64,000 bases of DNA from Leptospira mtsangambouensis (GCF_004770475.1 NZ_RQHK01000002.1:1342001-1406000), one strand, 5' to 3'. Numbered from the stretch's first letter, positions 44,484-53,297 are shown. Notes: generated by a model not told the origin, from the letters alone. A program made the numbers and translations.

Positions 44484-45356
44484 ATGATAAAAATAAAACA
44501 AATTCTAAAATATTCTTTTCTGATAATTATGTTATTCAATTGCAAAAAAAACGAACAAACAAATATCATTAATGGACTAAATTTTACTCCACAAAATTCA
44601 ATCTATATTATTACGGCCAAGTCCCTTCACTTACGAGAAAAACCAGATAAACTCTCTAAATCCTTAATTCAAATTCCTTTTCAAACAGAAATCGAAATTC
44701 AGGAAATTTCTGAAAAGGTTAAACTAGATTCAAAATTTGATTCCTGGGGAATAACAAAATACAAAAACAAATCCGGTTTTGTTTACCTTGGCTTTGCAAG
44801 ACCTAAAACACCACTTAAATCTCTTAGAGTTATTCATTCTAGTAATGAAGAATACATTATCAATGAGTTAATTCCAGAAAACTCAAATCAAAAATATTGT
44901 GGAGATTGGTTTGCTGGATTTTGTATTACTCAAATTCGAAAAAAATCTACTAACAAAATTATTTATGAGAAAAATGATTATATATTTCAGGAATTTATAA
45001 ATGATGATAATATTGTCTTATCTTTTGGAGGTGGAGAAAACTGCACTACTGCCTGGCATTACTATAAATTAAATTTAAATGATCTTAAAGAAACAAATAT
45101 TTTTGATTATAAGTTAGATACTTGTGAAAATAAAAATCAATACAATGATATTAAACACACTTTATGCCTTTATGAAATTTGTTATACAATTTTTGAAGAA
45201 GGTGATAAAATTCAAATTAAAAATGAGGAAAACCAATTAATTTACTCAATCGGAAAAGTAAAATCATTTAAAGTAAGCTTAAAAGAATGGAAAAATCCAG
45301 AATTTACAGTCGACGGAAAAAAAATACAATTTTCCGAAATCTTAAATCAAAAATAG
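44484..45356 (+). CDS. cassette 12: lipoprotein with bacterial SH3-like domain
   Basis: 290 residues. Signal peptide YSFLIIMLFNCKKNE with lipobox Cys. Residues ~35-95 (YIITAKSLHLREKPDKLSKS, then IQIPFQTEIEIQEI and SGFVYLGFA) match the SH3b pattern LxLRxxPxxxS...G. SH3b domains often bind peptidoglycan. The C-terminal half is Asn/Lys-rich and unassigned (FGGGENCTTAWHYYKLNLND). A second cassette protein (57615) has a similar plan. Confidence 0.75.
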   Translation: MIKIKQILKYSFLIIMLFNCKKNEQTNIINGLNFTPQNSIYIITAKSLHLREKPDKLSKSLIQIPFQTEIEIQEISEKVKLDSKFDSWGITKYKNKSGFVYLGFARPKTPLKSLRVIHSSNEEYIINELIPENSNQKYCGDWFAGFCITQIRKKSTNKIIYEKNDYIFQEFINDDNIVLSFGGGENCTTAWHYYKLNLNDLKETNIFDYKLDTCENKNQYNDIKHTLCLYEICYTIFEEGDKIQIKNEENQLIYSIGKVKSFKVSLKEWKNPEFTVDGKKIQFSEILNQK

Positions 45357-45365
45357 CACAACTTC

Positions 45366-45528
45366 GTATAACAGCGCCTTCCCGCTACGTTTCGGCACAA
45401 GGCCTCACTCGGCCTGCGGCAAATTGTCCTCCTGTCACTCGCTCGCATACGCAAGCTACGTGCCAGTCCCTAACGTCCCTTACAGGGACTCAGGGTCGGA
45501 CAACTTCGGGAAGACTAGTTCGTTAATT
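45366..45528 (+). repeat. attC 12
   Basis: R'' GTATAAC, R' GTTAATT (cassette 13). Inner arms CCTTCCCG/CGGGAAGA. Confidence 0.92.
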
Positions 45529-45798
45529 GCAATTGGTTAAACCTCTACAACAAAAAATCAGCGCGCAAATTTTCTTAAGAGTTGTTAAGATAAATATTGT
45601 CGGTTCCGTTCGTGTGGCTGTGTCATTCCATTTACGCTTTATTAAAGATTGCGCTGTGTTATTTTAAATATAAGAAAATATAAGAAAATATAAGAAATCT
45701 AAGAGAAAGAGAAAGAAAATTAAGAGCGAAAATTTGCGCGCTGAATCTATACTCTTTGCACCATTATCTTTTACAATAGGTAACCAACTGCAATTAAC
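45523..45798. other. cassette 13: ORF-less cassette with long inverted repeats
   Basis: No credible gene. The ends TTAATTGCAATTGG and CCAACTGCAATTAA are complementary over ~15 bases. Inside, a perfect 17-base inverted repeat (45558-45574 and 45728-45744, core GCGCGCAAATTTTC) encloses ~150 bases. These include CTGTGTCATTCCATTTACGC and three copies of AAAATATAAG near 45665-45695. Cassettes 23 and 29 share the ends, the inner arms and the CTGTGT-TCC-TTTACG centre. The folded form could be a structured RNA or a regulatory DNA element. Confidence 0.7.
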
Positions 45799-45954
45799 AG
45801 CGTGTAAACACTGCGCTTCGGGACTTACGCCCTCGCTTGGTCTACGACACATTCCCCTCTGGCACTCCTCTTGCTTGCGCAAGCGTCGTTCCAGTCCCTA
45901 ACGTCCCGCCGGGACTCAGGGTCGGGGAACGTCGTTTACACTAGTTCGTTATAC
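45792..45954 (+). repeat. attC 13
   Basis: R'' AATTAAC complements the GTTAATT start of cassette 13. R' GTTATAC. Inner arms GTGTAAAC/GTTTACAC, a unique compensated pair. Confidence 0.92.
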
Positions 45955-46005
45955 GAAATTTGTGCAAATTTAATTTGTAAAAATAAAAATAGAGATAAGA
46001 TTTTC

Positions 46006-46034
46006 TTGACATCTCGATGGAAATGTATTACACT
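46006..46034 (+). promoter_or_regulatory. promoter of the CopG/VapC-type module
   Basis: TTGACA (46006-46011), 17-base spacer, TACACT (46029-46034), 17 bases before the antitoxin ATG. Transcripts would have a leader of only about 10 bases. Confidence 0.7.
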
Positions 46035-46051
46035 TGTATCACAATTCCATT

Positions 46052-46297
46052 ATGATTAGCTTAAGATTACCAGAAGAACTAGAAAAAAGACTTTCAGAAG
46101 TTGCTAAAATTGAAAATAAAAGTAAATCCGAAGTAATTAAAGAATCCTTAGTATACTATATTGATAATTTTGCAAAGCAACCGAATGCCTATGAATTGGG
46201 TGAGAAATATTTCGGTTTATACAAGAGTGGTATTTCTGATAAATCAATCAACCATCAGAAATATATAAAAGAAGCTCTAAACAAAAAACATAAATGA
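46052..46297 (+). CDS. cassette 14: ribbon-helix-helix antitoxin
   Basis: 81 residues from ATG 46052. MISLRLPEELEKRLSEVAKIENKSKSEVIKESLVYYID is a classic CopG/RHH DNA-binding domain; the C-terminal part (YELGEKYFGLYKSGISD) would wrap the toxin. It likely represses its own promoter, which sits just upstream. Overlaps the toxin gene by four bases (ATGA). Confidence 0.88.
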   Translation: MISLRLPEELEKRLSEVAKIENKSKSEVIKESLVYYIDNFAKQPNAYELGEKYFGLYKSGISDKSINHQKYIKEALNKKHK

Positions 46298-46719
46298 TTA
46301 AGGCCATAATTGACACGGGTCCAATCGTTGCCTTTTTCGACGAATCAGATAATTATTGCCTACAAGTAAGATCTTTTCTTAAAAATTTCAAAGGAAGATT
46401 ATTTACTTCTCTTGCTGTAGTTACTGAAGTTTCATATTTACTATCTGACAATAAAAGAATACAAAAAGCTTTTATTGAATGGATTAATAACAATGCTATC
46501 TCAATACTCAATCAGGATAACGAACAATTCAGCTCAATTCTATATTTTATGGACAAATATTCCGATCGACCAATGGACTTTGCTGACGCTTCGCTTATGA
46601 CACTTTCTGATGCTTATGAAATTTCTAATATCTTCACTTTAGATAGTGATTTCCGGTTTTATAAATCGAAGAAAGGAAGATCTCTAAAAATCATTAACGA
46701 AAATATGGTTAAAGATTAA
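46294..46719 (+). CDS. cassette 14: PIN-domain toxin (VapC-like)
   Basis: 141 residues. The PIN fold metal-binding acidic residues are visible: IDTGPIVAFFD (Asp7), VTEVSYLL (Glu), MDFADASLMTL (Asp near 98) and TLDSDFRFY (Asp near 119). PIN toxins cut RNA, often tRNA or rRNA. Paired with the RHH antitoxin upstream. Such modules in integrons are thought to stabilise the array against cassette loss. Confidence 0.9.
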   Translation: MIKAIIDTGPIVAFFDESDNYCLQVRSFLKNFKGRLFTSLAVVTEVSYLLSDNKRIQKAFIEWINNNAISILNQDNEQFSSILYFMDKYSDRPMDFADASLMTLSDAYEISNIFTLDSDFRFYKSKKGRSLKIINENMVKD

Positions 46720-46735
46720 TTAAAGCACAAACTTC

Positions 46736-46898
46736 GTATAACAGCGACTTACCGCATCGCTTCGGCACAAGGCCTCGCTCGGCCTGCGGCAAATTGTCCT
46801 CCTGGCATTCGCCTTGCAGTCGCAAGCTACATGCCAGTCCCTAACGTCCCGTCCCGGGACTCAGGGTCGGACAACTTCGGTAAGTCTATTCGTTATAC
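46736..46898 (+). repeat. attC 14
   Basis: R'' GTATAAC, R' GTTATAC. Inner arms GACTTACCG/CGGTAAGTC. The usual CTAGTTCG is shortened to CTATTCG. Confidence 0.9.
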
Positions 46899-46994
46899 GA
46901 TATTCCCTAAACATCTACTTTTGAAATGGCATTAGAGAGATGGAGAAAAACCAGAATAACTGAGAATTTCTATTTATTGCAGCTCTAACAAAAC

Positions 46995-47024
46995 TTGACT
47001 TTTTTTCAAGATCGGTGATAGAAT
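46995..47024 (+). promoter_or_regulatory. promoter of the DUF433/DUF5615 module
   Basis: TTGACT (46995-47000), 18-base spacer, TAGAAT (47019-47024). The ATG at 47031 lies about where transcription should begin, so the mRNA is probably leaderless. The rest of 46899-46994 shows nothing recognisable. Confidence 0.7.
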
Positions 47025-47030
47025 ATTACT

Positions 47031-47255
47031 ATGGATTATAAATCTAGACTTTCCTCCTCACCTGATGTTTTACTCGGTAAACCGGTGATTAAAAATACAA
47101 GGATAGCAGTCGATCTAATTCTCGAAAGATTAGGCGATGGAATGTCTATCGAGGAAATCCTCGAAGCTTCACCAGGAATCGAAAAAAACGATATCCTCGC
47201 TTGTATCTCCTATTCAAGCCATGTAATAAGCAGAGAAAGCTTACTTGCAAGTTAA
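47031..47255 (+). CDS. cassette 15: DUF433 antitoxin
   Basis: 74 residues. SSPDVLLGKPVIKNTRIAVDLILERLGDGMSIEEILEASPGIEKNDILACISY is the full DUF433 pattern (GKPxIxGTRI), a helix-turn-helix protein that partners PIN-like DUF5615 toxins. No ribosome-binding site; likely translated from a leaderless transcript. Overlaps the toxin by 11 bases. Confidence 0.9.
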   Translation: MDYKSRLSSSPDVLLGKPVIKNTRIAVDLILERLGDGMSIEEILEASPGIEKNDILACISYSSHVISRESLLAS

Positions 47256-47607
47256 AATACTCGCTGATGAAAACGTCGACTATCGACTTATAAAACTTCT
47301 TAGAAATGAAGGGTACAGAGTTCTTTCTGTTTTAGAAGAAAGTAAAGGTATTACAGATTTACAAGTCATTGAGCTGGCAAAGAAAATTGACGCAATCATT
47401 CTTACCTTAGATAAAGATTTTGGTGAATGGGTTTTTGCTCACAAAGAATTTTCAAGCGGAATCATCTTTCTACGATATAATCCTAAAGATTTTAAAGAAA
47501 TTTTCAACTCTTTGAATATTCTCCTAAATAGAAATAGTCTCGAATTAAATGGGAAATTTGTCGTATTATCAAAAAACAAAATTCGCATAAGAGATATTCA
47601 CTTATAA
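47245..47607 (+). CDS. cassette 15: DUF5615 PIN-like toxin
   Basis: 120 residues from a TTG start inside the antitoxin gene. ILADENVDYRLIKLLRNEGYRVLSV and IILTLDKDFGEWVF carry the conserved Asp pairs (DENxD, TxDxDF) of the DUF5615 PIN-like nucleases. Predicted RNase toxin neutralised by the DUF433 protein. Confidence 0.88.
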   Translation: MQVKILADENVDYRLIKLLRNEGYRVLSVLEESKGITDLQVIELAKKIDAIILTLDKDFGEWVFAHKEFSSGIIFLRYNPKDFKEIFNSLNILLNRNSLELNGKFVVLSKNKIRIRDIHL

Positions 47608-47626
47608 TCAATAAATCGGGAACATC

Positions 47627-47791
47627 GTATAACAGCGACTTAACGCTTCGCCTCGGGACTTACGCCCTCGCTCGGTCTGCGACACATTCCTCTTCTGTCA
47701 CTCGTTTGCAGCCGCAAACTACGTGCCAGTCCCTAACGTCCCTTCTAGGGACTCAGGGTCGAGGAACGTCGTTAAGTCTAGTTCGTTATGC
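47627..47791 (+). repeat. attC 15
   Basis: R'' flank ATCGTATAAC complements the cassette-15 start GTTATACGAT. R' GTTATGC. Inner arms GACTTAACG/CGTTAAGTC. Confidence 0.93.
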
Positions 47792-47812
47792 GCAAATATT
47801 CAAAATTAAATC

Positions 47813-48496
47813 ATGATAATAAGAATACTTAGAAAACTTATTGCCAATAATCCTCAATCTCAATTTGCAATCTACTATCATATTATAAATCCTATCCTTG
47901 GGTTTATATTTACTTTCATAATTCTTGCGCTTTTTATACCATTAGTTTACAAAAACCAGTTTTTTAAATTCTTAAAATACAATATTGAGGCACAGAATAT
48001 TATTTCGAAAAAAATTTGTGAAAGAAATATTTCGAAAAATAATATTAGCAGAATATACTTATTTTTATATACTTTTCACTGCATTAAATTCTCTAATACG
48101 GGCTCAGAAAAAGACACTTATTCTTGCAAAAAAAATAATCTTGAAAATGTAAATATATTGATCGGTAATATAGAAAATACTTCTAACCTAGAATTCCCTC
48201 TCGGATTTGAAAAAAGTTTAAATATTGATTTTTCTTTTCTAGACCTATTAAAAGAAGAAAATAGATATTTGAAATTGAAACTAAACTTATTAAAGGATTT
48301 TGAATCTCGAAAAATTTATTACTCAGTAGGATATGACCAAATCTATCTTATAGAAGAACTTACGAACAAATACAAAGTAAAATCTATATTCTATGATTTT
48401 GGATTAATTTATGACATAGATTATCTCAAAAGCTTTAATAATTTGGAAGAAGCTCAAATTTTTACTGAAAAAATTGAAAGTCTATGTATCCAATGA
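47813..48496 (+). CDS. cassette 16: single-pass membrane protein
   Basis: 227 residues. One hydrophobic helix (IINPILGFIFTFIILALFIPLVY, ~24-46) and a C-terminal soluble domain with two cysteines (FHCIKF, YSCKKN). No recognised family. ATG 47813 lies only 22 bases after the attC core. Confidence 0.7.
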   Translation: MIIRILRKLIANNPQSQFAIYYHIINPILGFIFTFIILALFIPLVYKNQFFKFLKYNIEAQNIISKKICERNISKNNISRIYLFLYTFHCIKFSNTGSEKDTYSCKKNNLENVNILIGNIENTSNLEFPLGFEKSLNIDFSFLDLLKEENRYLKLKLNLLKDFESRKIYYSVGYDQIYLIEELTNKYKVKSIFYDFGLIYDIDYLKSFNNLEEAQIFTEKIESLCIQ

Positions 48497-48504
48497 ATAT
48501 CTGC

Positions 48505-48669
48505 GCATAACAGCAACTAACCGCTTCACTTCGGGACTTACGCCCTCGTTCGGTCTCCGACACATAGGCTTTTGGCACTCCTCTTGCTTACGCAAGCGTC
48601 GCGCCAATCCCTAACGTCCCTTTCAGGGACTCAGGGCCAGCCTACGTCGGTTAGTCTAGTTCGTTATAC
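48505..48669 (+). repeat. attC 16
   Basis: R'' GCATAAC, R' GTTATAC. Inner arms ACTAACCG/CGGTTAGT with outer pair TAGGCT/AGCCTA, a compensated family. Confidence 0.92.
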
Positions 48670-48686
48670 GAAATCGCAAAAAAATT

Positions 48687-49337
48687 ATGATATATAATAT
48701 AAAATTAAAGACTTACCGAAATTTTTCAAATTTACCAAAATATAGAGAATATTTGGCAATATATGAAATAGGAATTGGTTTAGAGATTCAAATTGAGGAT
48801 CGAACCAGATATTTCATAGAAGAAAACTGTCTTAAAGAAATAATAAAAAAGAAATTTAATCTTCCCGGTATAAGTAAGGATGAGCTTAAGAACATTGTCT
48901 TCTCAAACTCAACAAATGATCAAAGCATTTTCATATACGATTTAGAATTTGACTACTTCGAAGACGATTTTATGAATTTTATATATATTATCAAAATAAT
49001 TCACTTTCATACAAATACAACTGCTCAAATTTTAACTAACTTTCAGAAATTTCTATCAGATAATATTGCACTTTTTTATAATAATGAGTATAAAACAGCG
49101 ATTCCTTTTTCTTATTATCTTCCCATTGAAGCCGAAAAAAATTCGCTAGAAAATTTGCACCAAAAGTCATTCTTAAATTATTTTTCAATTAGCGAGAATG
49201 AAACTTTAATTTTTGAAAACTATTACAAACCATTTGTAACTCCCTCCGAGAAAATACACTTATCTTATTCTGAACAGAATCTTTACTATTGGATTTTACA
49301 GAAAGCGAATAAGATCTTAAGGAAATTTTCCAAATGA
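48687..49337 (+). CDS. cassette 17: hypothetical soluble protein
   Basis: 216 residues, rich in Ile, Asn, Phe and Tyr, no signal peptide. Segments such as YLAIYEIGIGLEIQIEDRTRYFI suggest a beta-sheet core, with helices toward the C-terminus (NLYYWILQKANKILRKF). Overlaps the next gene by four bases (ATGA). Family not recognised. Confidence 0.7.
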   Translation: MIYNIKLKTYRNFSNLPKYREYLAIYEIGIGLEIQIEDRTRYFIEENCLKEIIKKKFNLPGISKDELKNIVFSNSTNDQSIFIYDLEFDYFEDDFMNFIYIIKIIHFHTNTTAQILTNFQKFLSDNIALFYNNEYKTAIPFSYYLPIEAEKNSLENLHQKSFLNYFSISENETLIFENYYKPFVTPSEKIHLSYSEQNLYYWILQKANKILRKFSK

Positions 49338-49717
49338 ATATATTTATAGATTTAATCTTACTCCCTTTTTTAATACCTATAATAACAAGTTTAATTAGCT
49401 ACTTAATCGATTATTCCAATAGCAACGGGGAGATGATAAATTTAATCGAAAAATCATCTTATGAAAGTAATGTGAACAAATATCAGCATATAGCCATATT
49501 TTTTTTATCCCATTCCCTTTGGGGAATTACATATATTTATTCAAAAAACAGTGAAATAATCCTATTTTATGTGTTCTTTTTATTATGGTCATTTGCTGCA
49601 ATGCTACATGCTAATAGCAAATTTGCTCCTAGGCTCTATCTTAAAATTCATTTATTTACTTTTGGAAGTGTAATATTGATTTATAGGATTTCTATATTTT
49701 GCATTTACAGTATATAA
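49334..49717 (+). CDS. cassette 17: small multi-pass membrane protein
   Basis: 127 residues with about four hydrophobic helices (FIDLILLPFLIPIITSLISYLI, HIAIFFLSHSLWGITYIY, IILFYVFFLLWSFAAML, FTFGSVILIYRISIF). Coupled by ATGA to the soluble protein upstream, so the pair may be a sensor/effector unit. No family recognised. Confidence 0.7.
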   Translation: MNIFIDLILLPFLIPIITSLISYLIDYSNSNGEMINLIEKSSYESNVNKYQHIAIFFLSHSLWGITYIYSKNSEIILFYVFFLLWSFAAMLHANSKFAPRLYLKIHLFTFGSVILIYRISIFCIYSI

Positions 49718-49729
49718 ATTTGCGACTTC

Positions 49730-49860
49730 GTATAACAGCGGGGAAACGCTGCGCTGCGGCTCTCACGGCCTTGCTTGGCCTACGGCAAATTCCCCGCTAC
49801 TCCTAACGCCTACTACGTAGGCTCAGGGCGGGAAACTTCGTATCCCCTAGTTCGTTATGC
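49730..49860 (+). repeat. attC 17, short variant (131 nt)
   Basis: R'' GTATAAC, R' GTTATGC. Lacks the CTGTCAC/GTGCCAG arm present in other sites; inner arms GGGGAAACG / CGTATCCCC. Confidence 0.9.
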
Positions 49861-49891
49861 GAAATTGTTTAGCCTAAATATCGATATTCAA

Positions 49892-50290
49892 ATGAATTTA
49901 GAAATTATTGAGAATACTTTCACAATTGATAAAAAACTTAATATTAATAGAGCATTATCAAAAAGAGAATTTTTAAAATTCATAAGTGAAAATAAAAGAG
50001 AAATTCAAATCAAAAATCCTCCCTATATTACATACAAGTTAAATTGTATTTACGAAAATAACCAAATACTGTTACTCTTATTCTTTAAAAGCGACAAACT
50101 TACAGGATTAAACTTCACTATTGAATCTGAAATATATGGAAAATCATGGGATGATTTTTCAAAGGAAAAGGAAATAAAACGAAAACGAGACCTAGAAAAA
50201 TTAGTTAAAGCAATGAAGCTTACGGTACCTATCGACCTAGATTATGACGAAAAATCTGGCTACTCCTCAGCAACAATACGATTTACTTAG
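49892..50290 (+). CDS. cassette 18: hypothetical protein
   Basis: 132 residues from ATG 49892; in-frame codons upstream lie in the attC and are not used. Helical, charged C-terminus (WDDFSKEKEIKRKRDLEKLVKAMKL) after a beta-like core. No family recognised. The 247 bases between its stop and attC 18 hold no credible gene; a short open frame at 50473 runs into the attC. Confidence 0.6.
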   Translation: MNLEIIENTFTIDKKLNINRALSKREFLKFISENKREIQIKNPPYITYKLNCIYENNQILLLLFFKSDKLTGLNFTIESEIYGKSWDDFSKEKEIKRKRDLEKLVKAMKLTVPIDLDYDEKSGYSSATIRFT

Positions 50291-50537
50291 TTTTACTAAT
50301 TTTGACCATACGAAATTCTTTTCGAAAAAATTCTTCAAAATCATTGTGCTTAGAGTATATCATTCTATACAAATTACGTCACTGAAAACGAAGAAATTAT
50401 AATTATTACAAGTGTTTTTTTATATTATATTATCATCTTCAATAATAATAAACTAGAAACCTTTGTATTTATATGAAAGTTCTTGCAGTAGAAAAAGTAA
50501 AAAAATATGGGAAAAATACAATGGCTAAAACAACTTC

Positions 50538-50699
50538 GCATAACAGCATCTTCCCGCTACGTTTCGGCACAAGGCCTCACTCGGCCTGCGGCAAATTCCC
50601 TTCCGTCACGCTTCTTGCTCCGCAAGAAGGCGCGCCGACGCCAACGCCTCCTGCAGAGGCTCGGCTACAGGGAACTTCGGGAAGACTAGTTCGTTATGC
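50538..50699 (+). repeat. attC 18
   Basis: R'' GCATAAC, R' GTTATGC. Inner arms ATCTTCCCG/CGGGAAGACT. The apical part uses a different sequence (AAGAAGG, GCGCCGACG) from the commonest sites. Confidence 0.9.
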
Positions 50700-50770
50700 G
50701 AAATTGCAGGGCGAGACTCGATTCCTGTTTGGCATGTAAAAATAATGTACCAAAAATCTCCTTAAAATAT

Positions 50771-51232
50771 ATGAATAAATTACAAGTAAGAATAGCAAAA
50801 GTCAGCGAGCAAAAAACTCTTGAGGAAATTCAATGGGAGGCCTCTTTGAATAATCCGGGTGATCGAGAAGTTCTATTGATAAATCCAGATGCAATTGAAC
50901 TTCCAATTAAACAAATCGAGGCCGGCGGGGTTTTTGTCGCGGAGGTAGAAGGTTCAATATTGGGATTCGCTGCAGTTCTTCCTCGCGACGATGGAAATTC
51001 CGAACTTGATGCTATATTCGTTAAACCAAATGTGTGGCGAAAAGGTGTTGGTCGGGCACTCATTAAACGATGTTGTACCCAGGCAAAATTTTCGGGTGCG
51101 GATTTTTTACATGTAGTTGGGAATCCTCATGCTGAAGGTTTCTACAAATCATGCGGGTTTGAGCTCTTAGGCACCACACAAACTCGCTTTGGAGTAGGAT
51201 TAAATATGAAAAAAAGCCTGCTACTAATTTAA
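50771..51232 (+). CDS. cassette 19: GNAT-family N-acetyltransferase
   Basis: 153 residues. Acetyl-CoA binding motif A is LDAIFVKPNVWRKGVGRALIKRC (R/QxxGxG/A as RKGVGRA), preceded by AEVEGSILGFAAVLP and followed by the C-terminal motif NPHAEGFYKSCGFELLG. Substrate unknown; members modify antibiotics, toxins, amino acids or protein N-termini. ATG 50771 was chosen as the start of the first beta strand. The gene looks less AT-rich than neighbouring cassettes, indicating a different source. 150 bases of AT-rich spacer follow. Confidence 0.88.
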   Translation: MNKLQVRIAKVSEQKTLEEIQWEASLNNPGDREVLLINPDAIELPIKQIEAGGVFVAEVEGSILGFAAVLPRDDGNSELDAIFVKPNVWRKGVGRALIKRCCTQAKFSGADFLHVVGNPHAEGFYKSCGFELLGTTQTRFGVGLNMKKSLLLI

Positions 51233-51383
51233 TATGCGATACTCTGTTAGCTAAATATCAAAGATTATTTAATTGGCATCAAAATTCCCAATATTTAATC
51301 AATATTGAAAAAAAAGTCCAAAAAAAAATATCAATTAACGAAAAAAACAATAAGAAGCTCTTCCTGAGTAGCCCTGGAACTTC

Positions 51384-51547
51384 GCATAACAGCAACTAAC
51401 CGCTTCACTTCGGGACTGACGCCCTCGTTCGGTCTACGACACATAGGCTTTTGTCACTCCTCTTGCTTACGCAAGCGTCGTGCCAATCCCTAACGTCCCG
51501 TACGGGACTCAGGGTCAGCCTACGTCGGTTAGTCTAGTTCGTTATAC
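51384..51547 (+). repeat. attC 19
   Basis: R'' GCATAAC, R' GTTATAC. Inner arms ACTAACCG/CGGTTAGT, TAGGCT/AGCCTA. Confidence 0.92.
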
Positions 51548-51585
51548 GACATTCGTCGGAATAAATTTTTAAAAAAGAGAAAAAT

Positions 51586-52488
51586 ATGAAACAAAATATT
51601 AAGAAAATCCTATTTGCCTGTCTACTAGTCATCTATTCCAACTTAACTAGTTTAACTGCACAATCGTTACAGCCCATTCTTATTCGACCGTTCGGTGATT
51701 CTATCACTTATGGTGTTGGTTTTTCTGATTGGGGTAATTGTTACGTTGCACAAATTAACCAACAACTTTGTATGCCTCCTGCATTGGCTGGAGGTGGATA
51801 TAGAGGATGGTTGACTTTACTTGCTACTCAAGGTTTAGGATTATATTTTACTACTGAAGGTTACCAAAGCGGTGGATCCTATAATTTGCAATGGATAACT
51901 AATACTCAAACTCATGATGGTTATCCAGGTTATCGAACTGACCAGCTAATTCAAATCTCAACCTTCGCTAGTTTTTCTAACTTTACATTATTACATGCTG
52001 GTACAAATGATATTCTACAGAATAAGTCTTACGAAACTGCTGCTAATAACCTATTTATTATTATTAATAACATTCTAGCAGCAAATACAAATACTACTGT
52101 CGTTGTTGCTAAAATAATTCAAATTTCTTCCATTAATCAACAGTTTTCAAATCTAAATTCCCAAATACAATTATACAATAGTCTTATTGATAGTAAATAT
52201 AACGCTCTACCACCAATTATAAAAGCTAGAGTCAGGGTAGTAAATATGTTTAATCTCTTAAATGATCAAAATGATTACTCACCTGATGGTATTCATCCAA
52301 ATGCTTTCGGTTATTTCAAAATGGCATGTAATTGGATGGCGGGAATAAATAATTCAAATCCTTCTGGACCATGTACTGGATTAAATTTCGAAAAATTAAA
52401 AATACAAATGAATTCTAAAGGTTTTGGTGACAATGATTATAAATCGCCAAAAGATAAAATAGAAAAACTAATAACAGGTGAACTGTAG
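51586..52488 (+). CDS. cassette 20: secreted SGNH/GDSL hydrolase
   Basis: 300 residues. A signal peptide (ILFACLLVIYSNLTSLTAQ) is followed by SGNH blocks: I RPFGDSITYGVG with the catalytic Ser (~38), III LLHAGTNDIL (~134, GxND) and V SPDGIHPNAFGY (~233, DxxH). It is an esterase or lipase acting outside the cytoplasm on esters, glycans or lipids. An extra loop rich in Gly and Asn (PPALAGGGYRGWLTLLATQ) sits after block I. Confidence 0.9.
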   Translation: MKQNIKKILFACLLVIYSNLTSLTAQSLQPILIRPFGDSITYGVGFSDWGNCYVAQINQQLCMPPALAGGGYRGWLTLLATQGLGLYFTTEGYQSGGSYNLQWITNTQTHDGYPGYRTDQLIQISTFASFSNFTLLHAGTNDILQNKSYETAANNLFIIINNILAANTNTTVVVAKIIQISSINQQFSNLNSQIQLYNSLIDSKYNALPPIIKARVRVVNMFNLLNDQNDYSPDGIHPNAFGYFKMACNWMAGINNSNPSGPCTGLNFEKLKIQMNSKGFGDNDYKSPKDKIEKLITGEL

Positions 52489-52512
52489 CTCCCCTCTCTA
52501 ACTCCGAACGTC

Positions 52513-52675
52513 GTATAACAACGGGGAAACGCTGCGCTTCGGCATTGCCGGCCTCGCTTGGGCTGTGCCACATTCCCTTTCTGTCACTCGTTTGCATCCG
52601 CAAACTCCGTGCCAGTCCCTAACGTCCCGTCGGGACTCAGGGTCAGGGAACGTCGTCTCCCCTAGTTCGTTATGC
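52513..52675 (+). repeat. attC 20
   Basis: R'' flank GTCGTATAAC complements the cassette-20 start. R' GTTATGC. Inner arms GGGGAAACG/CGTCGTCTCCCC. Confidence 0.92.
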
Positions 52676-52736
52676 GCAACGACTTAAACTTTCCTGTAAA
52701 GGTAATCTAAACTAAAAATAATTAACTTATCATTCA

Positions 52737-53297
52737 ATGTTAAACTTTTTTCAAAATAAACAAAAATTATATGAAGTAAGAATATATATTAGGCATGAAC
52801 ACAGAAGATATACTCCATGGATTTTGCTTATAGTAATTATCTATTCTACAATTTTAAATTCATTTTTACCTTTTCTTATCTACTCCCCTCTTACATTATT
52901 TATGCGTAAAATGTTTTCTTATGTTGTCTTAAATAACAAATTACCTATTTTAGCTTTTTCCGAAAATGAAATCATTATTAGTCACAAAAATATCGAACTA
53001 CCATTCAAGGAAATTCATCTTGAAATAAATCAAATAAAATCAATATACTTTGATAATAGTTTTTGGTATTCTACTATTGGTATTATTTCAAAAAACAATT
53101 CTCTGATAAATCTAAATTTCTCAAGAGAACTTGAACAACAATATAGAGAAATAAAACTTTATTTTAATTCTACGGAATCTTTAAACAAATTAAAAATAAT
53201 TTCTGGACCTGACAAAATTTTAAAAATAGGATTAACTGTTTCCTTTGTTGTCTTTTCAGTTTATAATCTTTCTCCTATAGTTATTGGTCATTTCTAA
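52737..53297 (+). CDS. cassette 21: membrane protein, PH-like topology
   Basis: 186 residues. Two to three hydrophobic helices (PWILLIVIIYSTILNSFLPFLIY, near residues 25-50, and ILKIGLTVSFVVFSVYNLSPIV at the end) bracket a beta-rich stretch with ISHKNIELPFKEIHLEINQIKSIYF and STIGIISKNNSLINLNF. That pattern resembles bacterial PH-domain membrane proteins, but this is tentative. Confidence 0.65.
   Translation: MLNFFQNKQKLYEVRIYIRHEHRRYTPWILLIVIIYSTILNSFLPFLIYSPLTLFMRKMFSYVVLNNKLPILAFSENEIIISHKNIELPFKEIHLEINQIKSIYFDNSFWYSTIGIISKNNSLINLNFSRELEQQYREIKLYFNSTESLNKLKIISGPDKILKIGLTVSFVVFSVYNLSPIVIGHF

Noticed and set aside
50473..50739. Open frame running through attC 18, and similar ones at 38241, 41267, 45287, 54452, 58300 and 60044
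   Set aside because: attC sites are GC-rich and often open in several frames; the translated part repeats the same attC-derived peptide and has no protein character.
51233..51383. Possible decayed attC after the GNAT gene (AATATGCGATACTCTGTTAGC)
   Set aside because: Only a short chance-like resemblance; no arms that pair.
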